A stretch of 64,000 bases of DNA from Pseudomonadota bacterium (GTDB taxonomy: Bacteria; Pseudomonadota; Gammaproteobacteria; Berkiellales; Berkiellaceae), in contig JAFECS010000013.1 of NCBI GenBank assembly GCA_018241965.1, positions 1-64,000 on the forward strand, in the 5' to 3' direction. The notes beneath the pieces are model-generated. The model was not told the DNA's origin. It saw only the letters and a program-made list of their open reading frames with translations, and searched no databases. Each line of letters opens with the position of its first letter. The first letter of the stretch is position 1. Below, piece by piece: positions 1 through 8,510 of the stretch. A program made the position numbers and the translations under genes.

Positions 1-170
1 GCAGCTTGTGTTTGTTCTAATGTTTGAATAAAAGTGGCAATTTTAGCTTGCTTGGCAAATAAGGCTTGCGCTTGTTCCTCACTCTTTTTATCTTTTTTTG
101 CTTTTAATGCATTAGCCTCAGCGTTGGCTTTAACGGCTAATTTACTGAGTGTAGCTACAACTTCTTTCAT
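1..170 (-). CDS. Partial hypothetical helical protein (C-terminus outside the window)
   Basis: An open frame starts at an ATG (168-170, read leftward) and runs off the left edge, giving 56 residues beginning MKEVVATLSKLAVKANAEAN. The visible part is rich in Ala, Lys, Glu and Gln with no Gly or Pro, which suggests one long helix or coiled coil. I do not recognise a family. A strong hairpin terminator at 264-287 separates it from the gene upstream on the same strand, so it is probably transcribed on its own. The upstream purine-rich stretch is a weak ribosome site. Confidence 0.5.
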   Translation of the reverse strand, partial: MKEVVATLSKLAVKANAEANALKAKKDKKSEEQAQALFAKQAKIATFIQTLEQTQA

Positions 171-263
171 CGGAAGATCCCCAAGGGTTTAATCAATTTG
201 TTATCCACAATACTAACTAAGTAACCAGAGGATTGGGAGCGAAACTAGACCGAAGGCAAAAAA

Positions 264-287
264 AACGGGCCCACTGGGGGCCCGTTT
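264..287 (-). terminator. Rho-independent terminator after the 99-residue protein gene
   Basis: A 9-bp GC-rich stem, AACGGGCCC / GGGCCCGTT, encloses a short loop. It is flanked by an A-run on the left and a T-run on the right, so it can terminate in both directions. It lies 24 bp past the stop of the minus-strand gene at 311-610. Confidence 0.85.
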
Positions 288-310
288 TTGTGAACAATAA
301 TCTTTAAAAA

Positions 311-610
311 TTATTGTTTCTTAGCTGCACGCTTAGGTTGTACACGACGTGGAGCAGCAACAACTTCTTCTTCAGCAGCAACGGCAGCAGGAGCAGCAGC
401 TTTGCCCATGTAACGGTTGTATGCATACATGCCAGCAGCTTGAACGCCAGCAACTAAAGCTGAGGTAGCTACAGTAGCAGCAGCACGAGCTAAATAAGAA
501 GTAGTTGGGTTGTTAGCTACGTCATAAACCATAGCAACGCCAGTTACAGCAACGTTAGCAGCAATAGCAGCTTTATGTTCTTTTGCGAATTCTTTAACGC
601 CATCTTTCAT
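311..610 (-). CDS. Small hydrophobic protein with a basic Ala/Lys/Arg-rich tail
   Basis: This is a 99-residue protein. Residues about 13-32 and 40-64 are Ala/Val-rich and could be membrane helices or a helical hairpin. The tail from about residue 70 switches to Ala-Pro, then a short acidic stretch, then PRRVQPKRAAKK. I do not recognise a family. The start is well supported: GAGAGG lies 6 bases before the ATG, a TATAAT lies at 624-629 on the minus strand, and the -35 region falls inside a palindrome (646-667). The gene ends just before a strong terminator, so it looks like a monocistronic and probably well-expressed unit. The tail could bind nucleic acid or an acidic surface, but that is only a compositional inference. 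Confidence 0.7.
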   Translation of the reverse strand: MKDGVKEFAKEHKAAIAANVAVTGVAMVYDVANNPTTSYLARAAATVATSALVAGVQAAGMYAYNRYMGKAAAPAAVAAEEEVVAAPRRVQPKRAAKKQ

Positions 611-623
611 AATAAACCTCTCA

Positions 624-667
624 ATTATATAAACTAAAAATTGTTAACCAGGCCTGGTTGACCAGGG
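624..667 (-). promoter_or_regulatory. Promoter with overlapping palindromes at the -35 position
   Basis: Read on the minus strand, TATAAT lies at 629-624, about 14 bases upstream of the ribosome site of the 99-residue gene. About 17 bp further upstream the -35 region is covered by a perfect 14-bp palindrome AACCAGGCCTGGTT (646-659). It overlaps a second palindrome, CCTGGTTGACCAGG (653-666). The -35 hexamer itself is weak. A dimeric repressor or activator site is a reasonable inference. Confidence 0.5.
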
Positions 668-834
668 TGAGTGAATTTTATTTTGCCAGTTAACTTATTT
701 CAACAGTTTCCGCAGAGGTTCGGATAGAAGGTGCAAAAGATCTGCACAAGAGGGAAATCGACGCCAAACGAAGTAACTACGGTGTATTTGCACTGAGAAA
801 TCCGCACGAAAATATGGTCGAAGTTTTTGCTTTT

Positions 835-863
835 GTAGGGGCGCATACAGGATGCGCCCCTAC
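835..863. repeat. Perfect 12-bp inverted repeat downstream of hda
   Basis: GTAGGGGCGCAT and its exact reverse complement flank the 5-base loop ACAGG. It lies about 20 bp beyond the hda stop, so it may end hda transcription or stabilise the 3' end. There is no clean U-run after it on the minus strand; the sequence there is A-rich. The high GC of the stem against the AT-rich surroundings fits a dispersed REP-like palindrome. The rest of 611-884 holds the promoter and palindromes described separately and no further gene that I can see. Confidence 0.6.
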
Positions 864-884
864 GCAGAAATATTCCGACTTTCC

Positions 885-1595
885 TTATAAATCCAGCACT
901 TCTTTTATAAAAGGAATGGTTAATCGACGTTGCGCGGCTAAAGAGGCTTTATCTAGTCTTTCTAATAGTTCATATAAGTGTGGCATAGAGCGCATATTTC
1001 TACGCAGTAAAAATAACCCCACTTCATCGGATAACTCTAATCCACGTTGCCTTGCACGTAATTGTAAAGCGCCAATCAATTGTTCATCATTTAAAGGGTG
1101 TAAGTGATAAGTCACCCCCCAAGAAAGTCGAGATTTTAAATCGGCTAGTTTCATCTCAAGTTTAGCAGGAGGGCATTGTGCAGCGACAAGCAAACGGTGA
1201 TTTACGCTGCGTAGACGATTATATAAATAGAATAGCGCTTCTTCCCAAGCACTGTTGCCGCAAATAGCATCAATATCATCTAAACAAACAATATTAAGTC
1301 GCTCTAACCCTTCCACTAATTGTAAAGGGGCACGATGAGTCAGTGTAGCTAAAGGTAAATAAACTGCGCCTAGTCCAAAACGAGCCGCATCATGACACAC
1401 GCCCTGTAAAAGGTGACTACGCCCTACCCCTTCTTTACCCCATAAATAGGTAAATTGTTCCCCTTGCCCTTTAGCAATTAATGATAAATGGCTAACAATG
1501 TGTTGATTGTCACCTGCGTAAAACGTATCTAGGGCACAATCATCTCGTAAGGCAATGCTTAAAGGTAACTGCTCACAAAACTCTTTAACTGCCAC
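885..1595 (-). CDS. hda: DnaA regulatory inactivator Hda
   Basis: Hda is an AAA+ DnaA homologue that works with the loaded sliding clamp to convert DnaA-ATP to DnaA-ADP (RIDA), limiting re-initiation. The protein aligns along its whole length with E. coli Hda as I remember it: a Walker-A-like GKEGVGRSHLLQ, a Walker-B-like IVCLDDID, the stretch LADLKSRLSWG, and a C-terminus RRLTIPFIKEVLDL. I chose the GTG at 1593-1595, giving about 236 residues. The longer frame from 1655 adds 20 residues that lie inside perM and have no counterpart in the family. With this start the gene overlaps the perM stop by 11 bp, so it is translationally coupled to it. A probable clamp-binding stretch, EQLPLSI, lies near the N-terminus. 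Order DUF2066-perM-hda is a known gammaproteobacterial arrangement. Confidence 0.93.
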   Translation of the reverse strand: MAVKEFCEQLPLSIALRDDCALDTFYAGDNQHIVSHLSLIAKGQGEQFTYLWGKEGVGRSHLLQGVCHDAARFGLGAVYLPLATLTHRAPLQLVEGLERLNIVCLDDIDAICGNSAWEEALFYLYNRLRSVNHRLLVAAQCPPAKLEMKLADLKSRLSWGVTYHLHPLNDEQLIGALQLRARQRGLELSDEVGLFLLRRNMRSMPHLYELLERLDKASLAAQRRLTIPFIKEVLDL

Positions 1596-2661
1596 GTATT
1601 TCACCTTGTTGCAATGGGTTGGGTAGCCTATGTAAAAGCTCGCGCAGTAACACAACTAAAATGGCTGTAATGGGCAATGCCAGTACCACGCCCACAAAAC
1701 CTAAAAGATGGCCACCGGCTAATACTGCAAAAATCACGACCACCGGGTGTAAACCTAATTTATCGCCAATGAGTAAAGGCGTGAGTACCATACCTTCTAA
1801 TATGTGACCAACACCAAATAGCGCTAAGACCCCACCGACATGCCAAATGTCATGAAATTGAAAATAGGCCACAGCCAAAGCACTGCCTAAACCCACAATG
1901 CTGCCTAAATAGGGAACAATGCTTAATAAGCCCGCCAACATGCCTAGCAATAATGAAAAATTCACACCTATAAGCGCTAACCCTAGCCCGTAAATGGACC
2001 CTAAGGCTACCATCACCGATAATTGCCCGCGCACAAAAGTAGAAAGCACCCCATCACATTGGTTGGCAATAGTGATAATCGTTGGCGCATATTTTGTGGG
2101 TAATAACGCGTTAATGGCTGATAAAATCTTTTTCCAATCTCGCAGCAAATAAAATGTGGCAATCACAATAATAAATAAGTGAACAAAACCTTCAGCAATA
2201 GCAAGCCCGGAATGAAATAAGGTATGCCATAACCATTTTGCGAAGCTACTTGCTTGAGACATATGCTCGGTTAAATTGCTCTTTACACTTTCTATGCCTA
2301 AATCTTGCTGTACCACCCCCATCGCAACTAGCTCAGGCATCACTGTTTTTTGTAACCATTCCAACCACCCGGGGATCTTGGCAGCCAAGGCCACGATTTG
2401 TTGTTGTAGCGCAGGAATAAGCACTAGTAAAACAATGACAAATAAAAAAATCACCACAAGAAAAACCAAGGTAACAGCTAAGGTTCTGGGCAGCTTTAAT
2501 TTAGAGGTTAAACGTTCCACTAAAGGATCAGTTAAATAAGCTAAGGCTGCAGCAATCATAAATGGGGTGAGTACGGGCGATAAGTGATAAATAAATGCAC
2601 CTAATAACCCCAAGCTTACTAAGATGGCCACAAAAAGCAGTGATTGTTGTAAAGTATTCAT
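1585..2661 (-). CDS. perM: AI-2E/PerM family inner-membrane permease
   Basis: This 358-residue polytopic membrane protein belongs to the AI-2 exporter / PerM / YdiK superfamily. It shows the family layout: paired N-terminal helices (about 8-30 and 32-50), a helix around 64-87, a soluble segment (about 90-150), and five or so C-terminal helices. These end in the conserved region with LGLHPVVVIFAVLAGG and PITAILVVLLREL. The transported substrate is not established for PerM itself. It lies 3 bp after the DUF2066 gene and overlaps hda, so the three form one operon divergent from purMN. The ATG start is preceded by a weak ribosome site, which fits coupling to the upstream gene. Confidence 0.88.
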   Translation of the reverse strand: MNTLQQSLLFVAILVSLGLLGAFIYHLSPVLTPFMIAAALAYLTDPLVERLTSKLKLPRTLAVTLVFLVVIFLFVIVLLVLIPALQQQIVALAAKIPGWLEWLQKTVMPELVAMGVVQQDLGIESVKSNLTEHMSQASSFAKWLWHTLFHSGLAIAEGFVHLFIIVIATFYLLRDWKKILSAINALLPTKYAPTIITIANQCDGVLSTFVRGQLSVMVALGSIYGLGLALIGVNFSLLLGMLAGLLSIVPYLGSIVGLGSALAVAYFQFHDIWHVGGVLALFGVGHILEGMVLTPLLIGDKLGLHPVVVIFAVLAGGHLLGFVGVVLALPITAILVVLLRELLHRLPNPLQQGEIRGS

Positions 2662-2664
2662 GTG

Positions 2665-3831
2665 TCAGTCCTCAGTCTCTTCATCCCATAAGGGTGAGGA
2701 TAAAGAGTTAGAATCAAACATTGGTTTTGTACTTTGTAGAGACTCCGCTGGGGTATTATTAGCGGCAATCGCCACCCATCGATAGCTTGACTCAATGCCA
2801 GCAATTTCTTGATGACGCGATAAGGATGGTATTAAATGTTGATCCATACTCACTGCTTGTTCCAATGCATGGCGACCACTGTCGTTTTGCAAAGTTATTT
2901 CAAAAATGGCCAAAGCCCCCAACAGTTGATGAATGTTAACATCTTTAACGGGGTTCAAACTTTTTAAGTAGCTTTCCACATTGACAAAATCACTGGAGGA
3001 TTGGATCCCTTCAACGGCAATTAAAAAAGGTTTATTCCCCGATCTAAAGCGTGGATTTTCTTGTGCATTTACTTGTGGTTTTAAAAAGCGCGTCGCACCG
3101 CTAATGCCTTGACCAAGCACCTCTTCTAACGATTGCCCCTCTACGCGCCAAGTGGGCGAACCTCCTTCCAGTAATTGCCAACTCCCTTCCCAAAGAGCCC
3201 CTTGGGCTTTGGGGTTATGCAAAACACGCCCCAACAATATAGTTTGGGCGCCATAACGCAATGAAGCTTGTTGTAAAACACTTGGGAATTGCCCCCACAC
3301 ATCGGTTACCGTAATGGCAGACATATCCTCTAAATCCATTAATGGCAAAATAAGGGGGATCCCTTGTTTTTGCGCAACGGTGTTTAAATAGGTCTGCAAA
3401 TTGGGATCGGTTTCAACGCCGACTAAACGTCGTTGATGGTTATCTTCAATCGCAAGCCATAATACAACTTTGGGTCGACGCTGCCCCCAAACAACCTGCC
3501 CCATTTTTTGTACCAATTGATTTACCAATTCTGGGCTGTATTTAATAACGAGCTGATTGCCTTCGTAACTATATTGCTCAACATAGTCGGGGGCATTTTC
3601 AAGCGCTTGTTTCACATGAGGGTTTTTAATTAAAGTAGGATCAGAGCTAATTCTTTCTAGCACCTGAGAAAGGCCTTGTTGCACCAAATTTTGCCATTCA
3701 TCCTGAGACTGAGACGTGCTGGTGAGGGTAACATCATAAAGATGAGGAACCACCGTCGCGTGCAAAGGCAAAGAAATAAGAGCAGCCATCACCATGCTGA
3801 CAAAAAGCCCCAGACGCTTGAGTTTTACCAT
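2665..3831 (-). CDS. DUF2066 family exported protein
   Basis: A DUF2066 protein of 388 residues and unknown biochemical role. It begins with a clear signal peptide (MVKLKRLGLFVSMVMAALIS..LHA), so it is periplasmic or envelope-associated. The start at 3829-3831 is chosen because GAGGGTGAAACC precedes it. The frame is open to 3939, but that extension translates a palindromic repeat, not protein. The family is repeatedly found upstream of perM and hda and divergent from purM in gammaproteobacteria; this context, as much as the sequence, supports the call. Residues about 100-250 carry the alternating hydrophobic pattern of a mixed alpha/beta fold. Confidence 0.8.
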   Translation of the reverse strand: MVKLKRLGLFVSMVMAALISLPLHATVVPHLYDVTLTSTSQSQDEWQNLVQQGLSQVLERISSDPTLIKNPHVKQALENAPDYVEQYSYEGNQLVIKYSPELVNQLVQKMGQVVWGQRRPKVVLWLAIEDNHQRRLVGVETDPNLQTYLNTVAQKQGIPLILPLMDLEDMSAITVTDVWGQFPSVLQQASLRYGAQTILLGRVLHNPKAQGALWEGSWQLLEGGSPTWRVEGQSLEEVLGQGISGATRFLKPQVNAQENPRFRSGNKPFLIAVEGIQSSSDFVNVESYLKSLNPVKDVNIHQLLGALAIFEITLQNDSGRHALEQAVSMDQHLIPSLSRHQEIAGIESSYRWVAIAANNTPAESLQSTKPMFDSNSLSSPLWDEETED

Positions 3832-3869
3832 GGTTTCACCCTCTTCTTTATTATTAGTTGAATCATAAA

Positions 3870-3900
3870 CCCCCCTTCCCCTCTTGACAACAAAGGGGGG
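3870..3900. repeat. Short palindromic repeat between DUF2066 and purM
   Basis: CCCCCCTT (3870-3877) can pair with AAGGGGGG (3893-3900) across a 15-base loop. Its make-up resembles the larger repeat at 18611-18726, whose units also begin with CCC-TTTG and end with AAAGGG. It lies in the 131-bp gap between divergent genes, so it could also affect the leader of one of them. Confidence 0.45.
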
Positions 3901-3962
3901 GTAAGATCCCTCAAGATTTGTTAGAATGCCCACCATCAATGACCCAAATAAGGCATATCAGC

Positions 3963-5003
3963 ATGTCAGAACCCATTACCTATCGCCAAGCTGGGGTAGA
4001 TATAGACGCCGGCAATGAGTTAGTGGATAAAATTAAAAATATTGTCCCCCTTACCCAGCGTACCGGGGTTATGGGTAGCATTGGTGGGTTTGGTGGCTGT
4101 TTTGATCTGTCTGCTTTAAAGCATTATAAACAACCGGTGTTAGTTTCTTCTACCGATGGGGTGGGTACGAAACTACGCTTAGCCATAGAAATGAACCAAC
4201 ATCACACCATTGGTATCGATTTAGTGGCCATGTGCGTCAATGATTTAGTGGTGATGGGTGCTGAACCCCTCTTTTTCTTGGATTATTATGCCACCGGTAA
4301 ACTAGATGTGAACGTTGCTGCCAGTGTGATTAGTGGTATTGCCCAAGGATGCAAAGACGCCAATTGTGCATTAATTGGTGGTGAAACAGCAGAAATGCCA
4401 GGCATGTATAATAACAAAGATTATGACTTAGCCGGTTTTTGTGTAGGTATTGCTGAAAAAGATGAGATTATCGATGGCAGTGGTATTCAAGAAAAGGATG
4501 TCCTTATAGCACTCTCTTCTAGTGGCCCGCATGCTAATGGCTATTCTTTAATTCGCCACATTCTCAAGCAAAAACAAATTCCCTTAACGACACTGCTTGA
4601 GAATAAACCTATAATTGAAACCTTACTTGCTCCTACCCGCATTTATGTCAAGTCTTTGTTGGCGCTAGCAAAAGCTAAATTATTAAAAGGTGCTGCGCAC
4701 ATCACAGGCGGTGGCTTTATCGATAATATTCCCAGAATATTGCCCGATCATTTAGCCGCTTTTATCGATTGGCAATCGTGGCAAGTTCCCGCTATTTTTC
4801 ATTGGTTACAAGATAATGGTCAAATGACAAATCATGAACTTCGACGCACACTCAATTGCGGTGTGGGCATGGTGTTATGTGTGAGCGCAAACCATGCTAA
4901 TCAGGCGCTTTCTTTATTACGTGAGCAAGGTGAAACCTCTTGGATCATTGGGCATGTGAAAGCGCGTAGCCAACAAAGCGTGGAATTTTCTGATGATGCC
5001 TAA
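3963..5003 (+). CDS. purM: Phosphoribosylformylglycinamidine cyclo-ligase PurM
   Basis: PurM is AIR synthetase. It closes FGAM to aminoimidazole ribonucleotide with ATP, the fifth step of de novo purine synthesis. The protein begins [20 protein letters not shown] and carries the family signature around [14 protein letters not shown], the stretch [24 protein letters not shown], and [11 protein letters not shown]. The start at 3963 gives 346 residues, the usual length. An upstream in-frame ATG at 3918 would add 15 residues that the family lacks. The gene overlaps purN by 11 bp, so the two are coupled. Confidence 0.96.
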   Translation: MSEPITYRQAGVDIDAGNELVDKIKNIVPLTQRTGVMGSIGGFGGCFDLSALKHYKQPVLVSSTDGVGTKLRLAIEMNQHHTIGIDLVAMCVNDLVVMGAEPLFFLDYYATGKLDVNVAASVISGIAQGCKDANCALIGGETAEMPGMYNNKDYDLAGFCVGIAEKDEIIDGSGIQEKDVLIALSSSGPHANGYSLIRHILKQKQIPLTTLLENKPIIETLLAPTRIYVKSLLALAKAKLLKGAAHITGGGFIDNIPRILPDHLAAFIDWQSWQVPAIFHWLQDNGQMTNHELRRTLNCGVGMVLCVSANHANQALSLLREQGETSWIIGHVKARSQQSVEFSDDA

Positions 5004-5664
5004 ATGTCGTGTTGTAGTACTTATTGGTGGCAGCGGCAGCAATTTACAAGCGTTAATCGATAGCCAAGAATGCATCAACGCAGTTTCCATGGTAAGTGTG
5101 GTAAGTCACCGTCCTGATGCTTATGGTTTAACACGGGCGAAAAATGCCAATATTCCTACCGTAGTGATTTCTCACTTAGACTATAGCGAGCGTGATGCTT
5201 TTGAGGCGGATTTACAACAAGCTATCGATAACTTTAATCCTGATCTTGTGCTCTTAGCTGGCTTTATGCGCGTGCTATCGGAAAAATTCGTCTCTCACTA
5301 TGCAGGAAAATTACTCAACATTCATCCCTCACTCTTACCCAAATACAAAGGGTTACATACCCATCAACGTGTCTTAGCCGCAGGTGATAGTGAACATGGC
5401 GCAAGTGTACATTTTGTTACATCAGAGTTAGATGGAGGACCTATTGTTGCCCAAATTCGCGTGCCTGTTTTACCAAAAGATACTGAAGAAACCTTAAGTG
5501 CGCGCGTTCTTAAAGCAGAACACCATCTTTTCCCGCAAGTTGTCGCCTGGTTTGCACAAAATCGCTTAAAGTATGATCAAAATATTGTTACATTAGATGG
5601 CAAGCGGCTAACACCGCAAGGCTTGCAGTTATCTTTACCTACTATGCAAGGAATAGTAAGTTGA
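4993..5664 (+). CDS. purN: Phosphoribosylglycinamide formyltransferase PurN
   Basis: PurN transfers the formyl group of 10-formyl-tetrahydrofolate to GAR, the third step of purine synthesis. The N-terminus [17 protein letters not shown] is the family nucleotide-binding start. The catalytic residues fit N109, H111 (in [13 protein letters not shown]) and D147 (in [11 protein letters not shown]). At 223 residues it is a little longer than E. coli PurN. The start overlaps purM (ATG at 4993 or 4996). The stop overlaps the next gene's TTG start. Confidence 0.95.
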   Translation: MMPKCRVVVLIGGSGSNLQALIDSQECINAVSMVSVVSHRPDAYGLTRAKNANIPTVVISHLDYSERDAFEADLQQAIDNFNPDLVLLAGFMRVLSEKFVSHYAGKLLNIHPSLLPKYKGLHTHQRVLAAGDSEHGASVHFVTSELDGGPIVAQIRVPVLPKDTEETLSARVLKAEHHLFPQVVAWFAQNRLKYDQNIVTLDGKRLTPQGLQLSLPTMQGIVS

Positions 5665-6419
5665 GAAACAAAATAAAACAGCTTAATTTCATGTTCTTCA
5701 CTACACTGGTCGCCATCCTAATTTGGATGATGAGCCCTACTGTGAAAGGTTTTGTCAGAGAAGATCTCAATGCCTTTCCGTTAAGTGAATACGAAGCACA
5801 CTACACAGTGAATTGGCTAGGGCTGTATGCCGGTGAATCAGTGCACAAACTGCATCGTCAAAAAAATGGTCATTATCATTTTGAAGCACGTACAGAGCCT
5901 AATTTACAATTTTTACCCTATCATTATATGGAAAGCTCCGATTTTGCCTGGCAAGCAGGTGAAATATTGCCACAAAATTATTTCTACAATATTCAAGAAG
6001 GAACACGTCGTAAAAAAGGAAATGTCTTATTTGATTACCAATCACACAAAATCCGCTCACCGCAAACCAAAGAGCATTGGGAAACAAAGCTCACGGTCGG
6101 CATTCAAGATAAACTCACCCAAACGCTTTCCTTGCGCCAAGCGCTGTTAAAAGGCGATACAACGCTCAACTTTATAGTTGCTGAACAAGACAAACTAAAA
6201 AACTATAATTTTGTTATTCTAGGTGAAGAACGCCTTAACACTAAAATTGGCGTTTTAGAAACCGTTAAGTTAGAACATATTTCTCGCAAAGGTCATCGTA
6301 CGACCATGTGGTTTGCTAAAAAATTAGATTATCTACCGGTTAAAATGGCACAAACACGCCATGGCAAACAAGTCGCCGGCGGCGAGATCTTATCCTTTAC
6401 CCCCAAGCAGCGACCCTAA
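5661..6419 (+). CDS. DUF3108 domain-containing exported protein
   Basis: This 252-residue protein has an N-terminal hydrophobic segment (about residues 8-26) that acts as signal peptide or anchor. A DUF3108-type beta-rich domain follows, with the stretches YEAHYTVNWLGLYAGES, DFAWQAGEILPQNY and KLDYLPVKMAQTRHGK. The function is unknown; the family commonly follows purMN in gammaproteobacteria. I accept the TTG start at 5661 because AAGGAA lies 7 bases before it and it overlaps the purN stop as TTGA. The ATG at 5691 would lose the charged start of the signal segment. Confidence 0.8.
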   Translation: MRNKIKQLNFMFFTTLVAILIWMMSPTVKGFVREDLNAFPLSEYEAHYTVNWLGLYAGESVHKLHRQKNGHYHFEARTEPNLQFLPYHYMESSDFAWQAGEILPQNYFYNIQEGTRRKKGNVLFDYQSHKIRSPQTKEHWETKLTVGIQDKLTQTLSLRQALLKGDTTLNFIVAEQDKLKNYNFVILGEERLNTKIGVLETVKLEHISRKGHRTTMWFAKKLDYLPVKMAQTRHGKQVAGGEILSFTPKQRP

Positions 6420-6449
6420 TCCTATAAAAAAGCGACCTAAGGAAAAAGA

Positions 6450-6725
6450 ATGCGCGAACTATCTTTCGCAGAGTCTAATGATGTCTGTGGTGGCCATTAT
6501 GACAGTTGGCAAGTGGTTACCATCGCTGGGGCTTCTTCCGGACTAGCTTTTGGCATACAAGAATTTTATGCAACGCTTTCTGTTGTCCAAGGCTTAAAGT
6601 ACTTTACTATTTGTAGCATACCCACCGCTTTCATGAGTTTAATAATTATTGGGGCAATGGGCCTTGCTCAAAGCATGAAAGAATGGGATCTCATTATGGC
6701 AGATCCCAATGGTATGGCTTGTTAG
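6450..6725 (+). CDS. Microcin-like peptide precursor with double-glycine leader (first copy)
   Basis: This is a 91-residue precursor. The first 15 residues, [15 protein letters not shown], match the microcin V (colicin V) leader pattern as I recall it (MRTLTLNELDSVSGG): same length, Leu4, Glu8, Val12 and Gly-Gly at 14-15. Such leaders are cut after GG by the C39 peptidase of a dedicated ABC exporter. The predicted mature part is 76 residues, hydrophobic and glycine-rich, with segments at about 23-40 and 50-72, and ends in a Cys. The start has TAAGGA seven bases upstream. It lies 30 bp after DUF3108 and its stop overlaps the dcd stop. No exporter or recognisable immunity gene is adjacent. Alternatives are a small membrane protein with a chance leader match, but the second copy at 14698 makes that unlikely. 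Confidence 0.72.
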   Translation: MRELSFAESNDVCGGHYDSWQVVTIAGASSGLAFGIQEFYATLSVVQGLKYFTICSIPTAFMSLIIIGAMGLAQSMKEWDLIMADPNGMAC

Positions 6726-7288
6726 GTAATAGGCAAGGTCACGCCGCGCTGACCTTGATACTTTCCGCCTCTATCACGATAGGAAACTTCGCAAACTTCA
6801 TCGGATTCTAAAAATAGCATTTGCGCCACGCCTTCGTTGGCATAAATTTTAGCTGGCAGTGGCGTGGTATTAGAAAACTCTAGCGTGACGTGACCTTCCC
6901 ATTCAGGCTCAAGTGGGGTGACATTAACAATGATGCCACAACGTGCATAAGTGGATTTACCTAAACAGATTGTTAAAATGTTTCGTGGAATACGAAAATA
7001 TTCTACTGTGCGCGCCAATACAAAAGAATTTGGCGGAATAATGCAAGTGTCACCTACACGGTTGACAAAACTATTTTCGTCGAAATTTTTAGGATCTACC
7101 ACACTTGAATGAATATTGGTAAAAATCTTAAATTCATTGGCACAACGCACATCATACCCATAGCTTGAGGTACCATAAGAAACAATTTTTTCACCGTTTA
7201 CGCTACGAACTTGCGTACTGACAAAAGGTTCAATTAAGCCGGCCTCTTTTGCCATTTTTTTTATCCATTTGTCAGATTTAATTGCCAT
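6722..7288 (-). CDS. dcd: dCTP deaminase Dcd
   Basis: Dcd deaminates dCTP to dUTP, feeding dTMP synthesis. The 188-residue protein follows the Pseudomonas/Ralstonia-type sequence: an N-terminal [11 protein letters not shown], then [18 protein letters not shown], the conserved [25 protein letters not shown] with the catalytic Glu region, and a C-terminus [19 protein letters not shown] lies before the ATG. It follows mrp by 13 bp on the same strand, so the two are likely cotranscribed. It converges with the microcin-like gene, the two stop codons overlapping. Confidence 0.95.
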   Translation of the reverse strand: MAIKSDKWIKKMAKEAGLIEPFVSTQVRSVNGEKIVSYGTSSYGYDVRCANEFKIFTNIHSSVVDPKNFDENSFVNRVGDTCIIPPNSFVLARTVEYFRIPRNILTICLGKSTYARCGIIVNVTPLEPEWEGHVTLEFSNTTPLPAKIYANEGVAQMLFLESDEVCEVSYRDRGGKYQGQRGVTLPIT

Positions 7289-7301
7289 GTTATTTTCCTT
7301 A

Positions 7302-8387
7302 TTAATCTGCTACCACAACTGGTATTGCTGCTTGATAGTCTACTTCTTTGACGCCTAGCTCTGCTACTACACGCCCAGCCATTTCCCAATAAGGGGCTGC
7401 TAATTCACTCATCGGCTCAGCGCTCACAATAGGGTTGCCACTGTCACACAATGCACGCACATGCGCATGCAAAGGCAACTCTCCCAATAAGGGCAAATTA
7501 AACTGCGCTGCCATCTTCAAACCACCATTTTCACCAAAGATAGCTTCACGATGCCCACAATGACTACACACATGCCAACTCATATTTTCCACAATGCCTA
7601 ATACGTTCACGCCAACTTTTTCAAACATCTTGCAAGCTTTAGTGGCGTCAATCAAGGAAATATCTTGAGGCGTAGTTACAATTACCGCACCACTGATAGG
7701 AATTTTTTGCGCCATGGTGAGCTGAATGTCACCTGTGCCTGGTGGCAAATCAATAATCAAATAATCGCACTCAGACCAAGCTGTATCATTGAGTAATTGC
7801 TGTAACGCGCTGCTGACCATCGGGCCACGCCAAATCATCGGGCTTTGATCCCCAACTAAATAACCGATGGAAATACTCTCAATGCCATGACTTTGTACTG
7901 GGATAAACTTCTTCTCATGCGCTTTGGCGTGCACTTGGGATGTTCCCAACATTAAGGGTTGGCTGGGGCCATAAATATCGGCGTCTAACAAAGCCACTCG
8001 TGCCCCTAAGCCGTGCAAGGCCAAGGCCAAATTTACGGCCACCGTGGATTTGCCTACGCCGCCTTTGCCCGAGGCAACAGCAATTATGTTTTTGATGACT
8101 GACTTTGACTTTAGATCTTTTTGAACTTTATGACGTCTTACTTTCCAATCCACTTGCAATTTCACCGTAAACGCGGGCCAATCTGTTTGCAAAGCATTGC
8201 TAATACGTTGTTTTAATTCAGAAATTTTTCGCGTTACCGGGTAAGGAAACACTAAATGAAGGGATATAGCTTGCTCATGAATGGCAATCTCGTGAATGAC
8301 TTTGGCACTCACTAAGTCCATTCCCAAGTACGGACACGGGATTGTTCCCAAGATGGAAGTAATTTGGGAAGGAATTGGGGTTATCAT
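7302..8387 (-). CDS. mrp: Mrp/ApbC family iron-sulfur cluster carrier ATPase
   Basis: A P-loop ATPase of the Mrp/ApbC/Nbp35 group that carries and transfers Fe-S clusters in the cytoplasm. An N-terminal MIP18-like part (about residues 5-80) precedes the deviant Walker A motif GKGGVGKS (about 107-114). Then come the switch [10 protein letters not shown], the DLPPGTGD motif and the cluster-binding CSHC (C274 and C277, counted from the ATG at 8385-8387). A GTG at 8394-8396 is an alternative start three codons longer; neither has a strong ribosome site. It is divergent from metG, 123 bp apart, a pairing seen in many gammaproteobacteria. Confidence 0.93.
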   Translation of the reverse strand: MITPIPSQITSILGTIPCPYLGMDLVSAKVIHEIAIHEQAISLHLVFPYPVTRKISELKQRISNALQTDWPAFTVKLQVDWKVRRHKVQKDLKSKSVIKNIIAVASGKGGVGKSTVAVNLALALHGLGARVALLDADIYGPSQPLMLGTSQVHAKAHEKKFIPVQSHGIESISIGYLVGDQSPMIWRGPMVSSALQQLLNDTAWSECDYLIIDLPPGTGDIQLTMAQKIPISGAVIVTTPQDISLIDATKACKMFEKVGVNVLGIVENMSWHVCSHCGHREAIFGENGGLKMAAQFNLPLLGELPLHAHVRALCDSGNPIVSAEPMSELAAPYWEMAGRVVAELGVKEVDYQAAIPVVVAD

Positions 8388-8510
8388 TAAATCCACGCAC
8401 CAGTCATTTTCAACATTGATTGGAGAGGCATTTTAACATGAAAGCCCTCAGAAAATGGAACTTAAGTCAGTAAAAAGTTATACTCTTTTGCCAAAAATGA
8501 GAGGAATAGC

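Noticed and set aside
814..1107. A plus-strand open frame antisense to hda
   Set aside because: It is the mirror of the hda coding region and contains the palindrome at 835-863. It has no ribosome site or family resemblance.
3832..3939. Longer start for the DUF2066 protein
   Set aside because: It would read through a short palindromic repeat and remove the signal peptide from the N-terminus; a good ribosome site supports 3831.
5827..6150. Plus-strand frame inside the DUF3108 gene
   Set aside because: Shadow of DUF3108 in another frame, with no family resemblance and an unlikely amino-acid composition.
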